From Opitutaceae bacterium (lineage in GTDB: Bacteria > Verrucomicrobiota > Verrucomicrobiia > Opitutales > Opitutaceae): DNA of 64,000 nucleotides. The DNA is taken from the NCBI GenBank assembly GCA_030693515.1, contig JAUYAK010000098.1, forward strand, positions 1 through 64,000, in the 5' to 3' direction. The notes below the pieces were generated by a model that ran no database searches, was not told the DNA's origin, and saw nothing but the letters and a program-made list of their open reading frames with translations. Positions within the stretch are counted from its first letter, which is position 1, and each line of letters begins with the position of its first letter. Below are positions 37,202 through 46,224 of the stretch, in pieces. The translations under genes were made by a program, and so were the position numbers.

Positions 37202-38623
37202 ATGACCCCGCTCCCGCTCTCCCGCCGCCAGGCCCTGCAACAGCTCGCCTGCGGCTTCGGCTACCTCGCCTTTGCCGGTGTCGCCGCGCAGGCCGCCGCG
37301 CGTTCGAATAGCCGCGCGCCCGGCGCGGCGCCGCATCACCCCGCGCGCGCCAAGCGCGTCATTTTCCTCTTCATGGGCGGCGGCGTGAGCCATCTCGACA
37401 GTTTCGACTACAAGCCCGCGCTCTATACGCACGACGGCAAGATGATGGAGTTCCTCGACCAGCGCGCCATCGCCAAGACCGGCATGGGCGCCACCGGCCG
37501 CGTGATGAAGCCGCTCTGGGATTTCAAGCAGCGCGGCCAGAGCGGCCGCTGGGTCTCGGAGCTGTTTCCTCATCTCGCCCGCCATGCCGACGACTACTGC
37601 GTCGTGCGCTCGATGCACACTGAAGGCGTCGCGCATGGCCCGGCCACGCTGTTTCTCCACACCGGCTCGACCAACATGATTCGCCCCTCGATGGGCTCGT
37701 GGGTCAACTACGGCCTCGGCACGGAAAACGAAAACCTCCCGGCCTTCGTCTCGCTCAGCCCCACGCTGGCCAACGGCGGGCCGCGCAACTACGGCAGCGC
37801 GTTTCTCCCGTCCGTCTATCAGGGCACCGCCATCGGCCGCTCCGGCCAGAAGGCGGTGGAGGCCGGCCTCCGCAACGTCGGCAATCCCGCACGTGACGCC
37901 GCGGCGCAGCAGCGCCACTTCGAGCTCGTGCGTGCGATGAACGCCGAGCAGCTCCGCGCGCGCCCCGGCGACACGGAACTCGAGGCCGTCGCCAGCTCGT
38001 TTGAGCTCGCGTGGCGGCTGCAGAATTACGCGCCCGACACCCTCGATCTTTCCAAGGAGACCGCCGCCACCAAGGCGCTCTACGGCATCGGCGAGGAGCC
38101 GACCGACGACTACGGCCGCCAGTGCCTCATGGCCCGCCGCCTCGCCGAGGCCGGCGTCCGCTACATCCAAGTCAACTACTCGGACAACACCAACAACCCC
38201 GCCTGGGATCAGCACTCCAACATGCCCAAGCACCTCGACCACGCGGTGCGGGTGGACAAGCCGGTCGCCGGTCTCCTCGCTGATCTCAAGTCGCGCGGCC
38301 TGCTCGACGACACGATCGTCTGGTTCGGCAGCGAGTTTGGGCGCACGCCCTTTGCCGAGCGCAACGGCACCGGCCGCGATCACAACCCCACGGGCTTTTC
38401 CGTGCTGCTGGCGGGTGGCGGCTTCAAGCCCGGCTTTGCCTATGGCGAGACGGACGAGTTCGGGCATTTCGCCGTGGAGAACAAGGTCCACATGCACGAT
38501 CTCCACGCGACGATCCTGCACCAGCTCGGCCTCGACCACGAGAAGCTCACCTTCCGCCACGACGGCCGCGACTTCCGCCTGACCGATGTGCACGGTCGGG
38601 TGGTGCGGGACATCTTGGTGTAG
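37202..38623 (+). CDS. DUF1501 protein, second copy
   Basis: A 473-residue protein with a probable Tat signal (SRRQALQQLACGFGYLAFAG). Shared DUF1501 motifs are FLFMGGGVSHLDSFDYKP, RSMHTEGVAHGPA, MGSWVNYGLGTEN, GRQCLMARRLAEAGVRYIQV and WFGSEFGRTPFAERNG followed by GRDHNP. It begins 13 bases after the upstream PSD1 gene and is its obvious partner. Compared with the first DUF1501 protein it has the more typical length and the histidine-rich HNP motif. Its stop codon runs into a hairpin that separates it from the convergent isomerase gene. Confidence 0.9.
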   Translation: MTPLPLSRRQALQQLACGFGYLAFAGVAAQAAARSNSRAPGAAPHHPARAKRVIFLFMGGGVSHLDSFDYKPALYTHDGKMMEFLDQRAIAKTGMGATGRVMKPLWDFKQRGQSGRWVSELFPHLARHADDYCVVRSMHTEGVAHGPATLFLHTGSTNMIRPSMGSWVNYGLGTENENLPAFVSLSPTLANGGPRNYGSAFLPSVYQGTAIGRSGQKAVEAGLRNVGNPARDAAAQQRHFELVRAMNAEQLRARPGDTELEAVASSFELAWRLQNYAPDTLDLSKETAATKALYGIGEEPTDDYGRQCLMARRLAEAGVRYIQVNYSDNTNNPAWDQHSNMPKHLDHAVRVDKPVAGLLADLKSRGLLDDTIVWFGSEFGRTPFAERNGTGRDHNPTGFSVLLAGGGFKPGFAYGETDEFGHFAVENKVHMHDLHATILHQLGLDHEKLTFRHDGRDFRLTDVHGRVVRDILV

Positions 38624-38673
38624 CCTGACCTTGGTCAGGCCTTGGACGGGCGTCGGCCTGGGCAAGCTCAGGC
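38623..38673. terminator. two hairpins between convergent genes, probable bidirectional terminator or repeat
   Basis: GCCTGACC at 38623-38630 is perfectly complementary to GGTCAGGC at 38633-38640. Sixteen bases on, GCCTGGGC (38656-38663) pairs with GCTCAGGC (38666-38673) with one G-T pair. The hairpins fill the 51-base gap between the stop codons of two convergent genes. No T-run follows, so the mechanism is uncertain. Confidence 0.55.
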
Positions 38674-38674
38674 T

Positions 38675-39583
38675 CTACAAAGCGAAAATACGATCGAGCC
38701 GCCCCACCATATCGCGCGCCGTCTCAACGTCCGCGGCTTGGTTGCCCGGCTGCTCCGTGATCGCCCAGCCGGTGTAGCCCGCGCGGTCGAGCGCGGCCAT
38801 CACGGCCGGCCAGTTCGTGTCGCCCTCGAGGAGCTTCGGGCGGTCGCTCGCCTTGGTCGCGGCATTGGCGGGCGCGGTGCGGAAATCCTTCACGTGGATC
38901 CGCACGATGCGTTTCCCGAGCGCGTCGATCCATTTTTCGGCGGGGTGGCCGGTCCGGCCCACGTTGCCGATGTCGAAGTGAAAGCCGACCCACTCGCTGT
39001 TGATCGCGTCGAGGTAGTCCACGGCCTGCTGCGGCGTGGTGATGAAATTGTTGCCGACGTTCTCGATGGAGATTTTCACGCCGAGATCACGCGCGACGGG
39101 GATCGCCTTCCTGATTTCGGCGATGGAACGCTCCCAGCATTCCTCGTAGGTCGAATCGCCGGGGCGGACGCTCGCGCCGCGCACGATGCCGGGCACGAGC
39201 AGGACGCTGCCGGCGCCGTAGGTTTTGGCGTCGTGCAGGCTGTGGATGAGGCCTTCGAAGCCGAGCTGGCGCGTGGCCGCGTCGGGCGCGGAGAGCGGCT
39301 TCACCCAATGGATGTGGTCGCACACACTGGCGGCCTGCAGGCCGGTTTCCTTGAGCGCGGCGAGCACCTCGTCGCGGTTCATCGCGCCCATGGGCTCGAC
39401 GCCTTCGAAGCCGGCGGCCTGCATCGCGCGGAATTTTTCGAGCACGCTGCCTTTCACCCCGATGGTGGAATACATGATCGCCTTGCGGAGTTTCCGCTTG
39501 GGCGCGGCGGCGGCGAGGGCAGGGGAGGCAAACGCGGCGGCGGTGGCGCCCGCGGTGACGGAGAGGAACGTCCGGCGGTTCAT
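38675..39583 (-). CDS. exported TIM-barrel sugar phosphate isomerase/epimerase-like protein
   Basis: A 302-residue protein with the Tat-like start MNRRTFLSVTAGATAAAF. The xylose-isomerase-like TIM barrel shows GFEGVEPMG, VCDHIHW, a glutamate in VKISIENVGNNF, the aspartate in GFHFDIGNVGRTG, and the histidine in VRIHVKDFRTA, which together form the metal site. Relatives isomerise or epimerise keto-sugars. The substrate is unknown. It is convergent with the second DUF1501 gene and divergent from the Gfo/Idh/MocA gene (110 bases between starts), so it probably belongs functionally with that oxidoreductase. Confidence 0.85.
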   Translation of the reverse strand: MNRRTFLSVTAGATAAAFASPALAAAAPKRKLRKAIMYSTIGVKGSVLEKFRAMQAAGFEGVEPMGAMNRDEVLAALKETGLQAASVCDHIHWVKPLSAPDAATRQLGFEGLIHSLHDAKTYGAGSVLLVPGIVRGASVRPGDSTYEECWERSIAEIRKAIPVARDLGVKISIENVGNNFITTPQQAVDYLDAINSEWVGFHFDIGNVGRTGHPAEKWIDALGKRIVRIHVKDFRTAPANAATKASDRPKLLEGDTNWPAVMAALDRAGYTGWAITEQPGNQAADVETARDMVGRLDRIFAL

Positions 39584-39693
39584 GCGCCGACGCTCGCGCC
39601 GCAGCCGGACGACGGCGAGCTTGGAATCGCCGGATGCTTTTGAAGTTTGCGCCCGCCGTCCGGGCACCGACACTCCGTGGCACCCCTCCCCTC

Positions 39694-41190
<1,497 letters not shown>

Positions 41191-41236
41191 CGCGTCTGCT
41201 CTTCACCTGTTGCCCAATCCTATCCGCCCCTTTCCC

Positions 41237-42172
41237 ATGCCCTGCCGTCTGCTCCTCTCCCTCGCGTTGGTGGCCTGCGTTTCGCTCGCCGCCGCGCCCT
41301 CCTACGACCAATCGCGCGTCCCCCTCGAGGTCGATGCGCCGCGGCCCGGCCTCGCGAAGATCGTGCTGCTCGCCGGCGGACCAAGCAGCAAGGCGATGGC
41401 GCACGAGTATTTCGCCGGCTGCGCGCTGCTGATGGAGTGGTTGAAACAGCAGCCTGGCGTCTGGCCCGTGATGGCGCGCGACTGGCCGAAGAACGAGCGC
41501 GTGCTCGAGGGCGCGAAGTGCGTCGTCTATTTCGGCGACGGCGGCGGCAAGCAGCCCTTCGCCACGCCCGCGCGGTGGGCGAAGCTCACGCAGCTCATGG
41601 AAGCCGGCACCGGCCTGGTGCTCCTCCATCAGGCGATGGATTTTCCCGCCGGTCCCGACGGCGCGAAAATCAAGGACTGGCTCGGCGGCGTCTTTCACAG
41701 CGACATCGGCAGCCGCGGCCACTGGGACATGGAGTTCAAGTCCATCCCCGCACACGAAGTGACCCGCGGCGTAACGCCCTTTGCCGCGCCCGCCGACGGC
41801 TGGCTCTACAACATGCACTTCGCCCCTGGCGTGGTGCCGCTCCTCACCGGCGCCGTGCCTGACAAGTCGCGCTCCACCGCCGATGCGAAGAAACACCCGG
41901 GCCGCGACGAAGTGATCGCCTGGGCCTATGCGCGCCCGGATGGCGGCCGCGGCTTCAGCTTCACCGGCGCCGACTTGCACGCGAGCTGGGCCTACACGAG
42001 CCAGCGCACCCTCGTCCTCAACGGCATCCTCTGGGCCGCGCGCCTGCCCGTGCCTGCGGGCGGCGTGCAGGTCGCCCTCGACCCCGCCCAGCTCGAACTC
42101 AACCTCGACGACAAGCGCGCCGCCCTCGAGGCCGCCGCCGCAGCCGCTGCGGCCAAGAAGAAAAAGAAATAG
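41237..42172 (+). CDS. secreted ThuA-like domain protein
   Basis: A 311-residue protein. The start at 41237 gives MPCRLLLSLALVACVSLAAA, a clear signal peptide; a TTG at 41210 is possible but unnecessary. The ThuA-like (class I glutaminase-like) fold is suggested by KIVLLAGGPSSKAMAHEYFAG, then LMEAGTGLVLLHQAMDF and GFSFTGADLHASWAY near the end. The last 20 residues are alanine/lysine-rich. ThuA-like proteins occur in disaccharide and keto-sugar utilisation clusters; the exact reaction is not settled for this subgroup. It lies between the oxidoreductase and the PIG-L gene on the same strand. Confidence 0.78.
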   Translation: MPCRLLLSLALVACVSLAAAPSYDQSRVPLEVDAPRPGLAKIVLLAGGPSSKAMAHEYFAGCALLMEWLKQQPGVWPVMARDWPKNERVLEGAKCVVYFGDGGGKQPFATPARWAKLTQLMEAGTGLVLLHQAMDFPAGPDGAKIKDWLGGVFHSDIGSRGHWDMEFKSIPAHEVTRGVTPFAAPADGWLYNMHFAPGVVPLLTGAVPDKSRSTADAKKHPGRDEVIAWAYARPDGGRGFSFTGADLHASWAYTSQRTLVLNGILWAARLPVPAGGVQVALDPAQLELNLDDKRAALEAAAAAAAAKKKKK

Positions 42173-42236
42173 AGCCTGCGACCCTTTTTTCCGGCGCTTC
42201 CTGCTCTGTCCCGCGTCTTCCTAACCGCGCCTTTCT

Positions 42237-43148
<912 letters not shown>

Positions 43149-43224
43149 AGTCAGGAAGGAGCGTTAACTCGGTTTGTGAATCGGGCCTTGTTCCCCCAGT
43201 TTTTCCTACCAACCGTCATTGTTC

Positions 43225-44319
43225 ATGCGACGAACTTCACAATCGCCGTCCGCAAAGCCGATTGCCGCAACCGCGGTGGATTTGTTCTGCGGTGCCGGAG
43301 GGCTGACCCGCGGACTGCTTGATGCCGGCATTTCTGTCGCAGCCGGCTACGACGTGGATGAAGCCTGCCGCTTTCCTTACGAGCACAACAATGCCGGGGC
43401 TTCTTTTCAGAAGGTCAGTGTTGCCGAACTCCCAGTCGAGACACTGGGCGCGCATTATCCGCCCGGCCATGCCCGGATCCTCGTCGGCTGCGCCCCGTGC
43501 CAGACCTTCTCCAAATACACGCAGGGTCTCGACAACGACGACGATCCAAAGTGGACGCTGCTCGACCACTTCGCCCGTCTCGTGCGCGAGGTGAAGCCCG
43601 ACATCGTCTCCATGGAAAACGTGCCCGAACTCCAACGGCACGCCATCTTCGGCCGTTTCCTTGGTATGCTTGCCGATGAGGGCTTTCACTTCACCGAGGA
43701 CCGCGAGAAGCAGGTCGTTTATTGTCCTGACTACGGTATCCCCCAGCACCGTCGTCGGCTTGTGCTCGTCGCCTCACGGCTCGGCCCCATCGAACTGATT
43801 CCGCCGACCCACACCGGCAAGCGCCAGCGCAACGTCCGCATGGCGTTGAGCAAACTGCCGAAGCTGGAGGCCGGCGAAATGTGCGTTACCGACCCTCTCC
43901 ATCGCACCAGCGAGCTTTCTCCCCTCAACCTCCGCCGCATCCGGCACTCCAAGCCCGGTGGCACTTGGCGTGACTGGCCGTCCGAACTCGTCGCAGTCTG
44001 CCATCGCGCAGAATCCGGTAAGACCTACCCTGGCGTCTATGGCCGCATGGAGTGGGACAAACCTTCACCGACCATCACCACGCAGTTTTTTGGTTTCGGT
44101 AACGGACGCTTCGGGCACCCCGAGCAGCAACGTGCAATCTCTCTCCGCGAAGGCGCGATTCTCCAGTCGTTCCCCAAGCGCTACCAGTTTGTGGAGAAAG
44201 GTGGCGACTACTGCTTCAAGACCATTGGGCGGCTCATCGGCAACGCCGTGCCTGTGCGGCTGGGGGAAGTTGTCGGGAAAACCATCAAGCATCACTTGAG
44301 CGACAATGCAGCCCAGTAA
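43225..44319 (+). CDS. C5 cytosine DNA methyltransferase
   Basis: A 364-residue enzyme with all main C5-methyltransferase motifs in order: I (VDLFCGAGGLTRG), IV with the catalytic cysteine (GCAPCQTFSKY, about residue 92), VI (SMENVPEL), VIII (IPQHRRRLVLVA), and IX/X (GRLIGNAVPVRLGEVVGK). It transfers a methyl group from S-adenosylmethionine to cytosine C5 in a specific DNA site. The target-recognition region between VIII and IX is short. TTG at 43219 is an alternative start. The gene overlaps the next one by 14 bases. No restriction endonuclease gene is adjacent, and base composition is visibly lower in GC than the flanks, both suggesting transfer. Confidence 0.94.
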   Translation: MRRTSQSPSAKPIAATAVDLFCGAGGLTRGLLDAGISVAAGYDVDEACRFPYEHNNAGASFQKVSVAELPVETLGAHYPPGHARILVGCAPCQTFSKYTQGLDNDDDPKWTLLDHFARLVREVKPDIVSMENVPELQRHAIFGRFLGMLADEGFHFTEDREKQVVYCPDYGIPQHRRRLVLVASRLGPIELIPPTHTGKRQRNVRMALSKLPKLEAGEMCVTDPLHRTSELSPLNLRRIRHSKPGGTWRDWPSELVAVCHRAESGKTYPGVYGRMEWDKPSPTITTQFFGFGNGRFGHPEQQRAISLREGAILQSFPKRYQFVEKGGDYCFKTIGRLIGNAVPVRLGEVVGKTIKHHLSDNAAQ

Positions 44320-45973
44320 TCCCTTCACCTTTGAAATCTCGCTCAGTGTTCTGAACCATCTAGGCCGGAACCTTTATCGCAGCTTTGCAACCGTGCTGGG
44401 CGAGGCCGTTTCAAACGCTTGGGATGCAGATGCCCAGAACGTCTGGATTCATCTTGATGCAGACAAGAACAGCTTCTCGATAAAGGATGATGGGATTGGG
44501 ATGACCGCAGAGGACTTCCAGAACAAGTTTCTCAAAATCGGATACTCCAAAAGGAAGAAAGGCCATAGTCGTTCGTCGAAGGATCGGCCATTCATCGGGC
44601 GCAAAGGTATCGGAAAATTGGCGCTGCTCTCGTGTGCCGAGCGGGTCATTGTCGTTTCCAAGGTCAAGGGAGGTGCATACGTCGGAGGGACAATCGACAA
44701 CCGACAATTGGACGTTGCGATTACGAACGATTCGACGCCGGAGCAATATCCGCTCGGGGCACCCGATATTACTGCATTCGGCCACCACACAGTGGGCCAT
44801 GGGCATGGAACGATAATTCGCTTCGAGGGCCTCAAAGACGGGGTGAAGCGCAGTTTCGCGTTCCTCAGCAAAGTTATCGCGCTCTACTTCCGATTCTCGC
44901 TGCTCGACCCCTCTTTTAAGATATTCCTCAACCGTGAGCGCATCACGCATAAGCACCTCCAAGAACTCGCAGATAAAACTGAGTTCCTCTGGATTTTTGG
45001 CGACTACGAAGATCCCTACGTGCAGGCCCTCGAAAAGGCGTTTTCAAAAAATCCGCGAGGCTACGAGCGCAAGCACGTAAAGCAGGCGGGAGTCACTGGT
45101 TTCGTCGCATCCGTCGAGAAGCCCCGAGATCTCTCAATCATGGGCACGGATGAGCGGGTTGGCGTGGATTTGTTCGTCAATGGACGACTTCGGGAGCATG
45201 ACATTTTGAAGCACATTCCTACTGCACGAATTGCTCAAAGCTACCTTTACGGACAAATTCATTTCGACGGTTTGGACGACGACACGGATCGCTTCACGAG
45301 CAGTCGCGAGGGAATCGTTGCCGATGATCCAAAATTCCAAGCGTTTTTGGATTCGTTCAGGAAGGCCGTCCTAAAAATCGTCGATGAGTGGGACGGGTTG
45401 CGCCTCAAACGGGGAAAGGATGGCGATTCAGAGAATGATTCCGTGCCCAAGACCAAGCGAGCATCCATCGGCCTCTACCATGCCGTTGCGAAGGACTACG
45501 AGCCAGCGAAGAGAACGAAAGCAACCGACAAGGTTGATGAGTGGGTTGAAGCTTTGAGCGAAGATGCCTCTTTCAACTTCGAGTCTTACGCGGAGTGTTT
45601 CATTTCGGAGAATCTTGTCCGGAGATTCATTCACGAAGAAGGCATTGCGCTCACGCCCGAAGCTCGGGCGGAAGCCGACGACCGAAAGAAGAACGAGGCT
45701 AAGAGCAAGGACCGTGGCAACATCAGCATCGCGATTCGCAAGAAGGCGGACGACTTGAGCTATCTGTCGATGGACTACTTGGCGCACCTCGTGGATGCGG
45801 GGGACAAATCCAAGCGTGACGCACGACTGATTCGGGACGCTGATGAGTTTAAGCCCATGCGCGATGCAATGGCTCACACCGCACTACTCACAGACGAAGC
45901 GAAGAAGCGATTGGCAGCCGTGAGGGAGAATATCAAGGCACGGGTGAGGGCCTTGCTCGCGGGCACGAAGTAG
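44306..45973 (+). CDS. GHKL-type ATPase (Hsp90/MutL-like) with HEPN-like C-terminus, methyltransferase partner
   Basis: A 555-residue protein. The N-terminal GHKL ATP-binding fold is clear: N box EAVSNAWDAD (33-42), G1 box DDGIGM (61-66), and G2 box GRKGIGKLA (98-106). A transducer-like region follows to about 340. The C-terminal about 80 residues are helical and contain FKPMRDAMAHTALLT, in which R519 and H524 fit the Rx4H motif of HEPN RNases; this is my inference. Linked GHKL/MutL-like ATPases and C5 methyltransferases are known from restriction-like defence systems, some of which add Z1 or AIPR genes, but none is present here. The overlap with the methyltransferase gene implies coupled translation. 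Confidence 0.85.
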   Translation: MQPSNPFTFEISLSVLNHLGRNLYRSFATVLGEAVSNAWDADAQNVWIHLDADKNSFSIKDDGIGMTAEDFQNKFLKIGYSKRKKGHSRSSKDRPFIGRKGIGKLALLSCAERVIVVSKVKGGAYVGGTIDNRQLDVAITNDSTPEQYPLGAPDITAFGHHTVGHGHGTIIRFEGLKDGVKRSFAFLSKVIALYFRFSLLDPSFKIFLNRERITHKHLQELADKTEFLWIFGDYEDPYVQALEKAFSKNPRGYERKHVKQAGVTGFVASVEKPRDLSIMGTDERVGVDLFVNGRLREHDILKHIPTARIAQSYLYGQIHFDGLDDDTDRFTSSREGIVADDPKFQAFLDSFRKAVLKIVDEWDGLRLKRGKDGDSENDSVPKTKRASIGLYHAVAKDYEPAKRTKATDKVDEWVEALSEDASFNFESYAECFISENLVRRFIHEEGIALTPEARAEADDRKKNEAKSKDRGNISIAIRKKADDLSYLSMDYLAHLVDAGDKSKRDARLIRDADEFKPMRDAMAHTALLTDEAKKRLAAVRENIKARVRALLAGTK

Positions 45974-46013
45974 GATTGCACACTCGTTGCGGCAGAGGAC
46001 CTCTTTTTCTAAT

Positions 46014-46192
46014 ATGAAACTCTTTCCTCAGCTTCTACTTTCTCTATTCGCGCTCTCTGTCCTTCGCGCGCCCCGCCCAACTTCCTCGTCATCCTCGCCG
46101 ACGATCTAGGGTTCTCCGAACCCGGCTGCTCCGGCGGTGGTTGGGCAACGCCGGGCCCGGCGGCTGCGCGCTGGGTGTCGCGCGCAGCCTGA
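46014..46192 (+). pseudogene. degraded 5' fragment of a sulfatase gene
   Basis: An ATG at 46014 opens a signal-peptide-like stretch (MKLFPQLLLSLFALSVLRA). A one-base shift then leads into PNFLVILADDLGFSEPGCSG, which matches the sulfatase N-terminus. The nucleotides around 46075-46150 are strikingly similar to 49468-49540 in the intact sulfatase gene. The fragment ends at a stop at 46190-46192, far before the CxPSR active site. It is non-functional. Confidence 0.75.
46162..46189. terminator. strong GC hairpin between convergent genes
   Basis: GGCTGCGCGC (46162-46171) is perfectly complementary to GCGCGCAGCC (46180-46189) around an eight-base loop. A second 14-base palindrome lies directly before it at 46149-46162. 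The hairpin is 36 bases from the TonB receptor stop codon and could terminate transcription from both sides, although no T-run is seen. Confidence 0.5.
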
Positions 46193-46224
46193 CTCGCACG
46201 GTGCGGATAGACGCCGGTCTCCGC

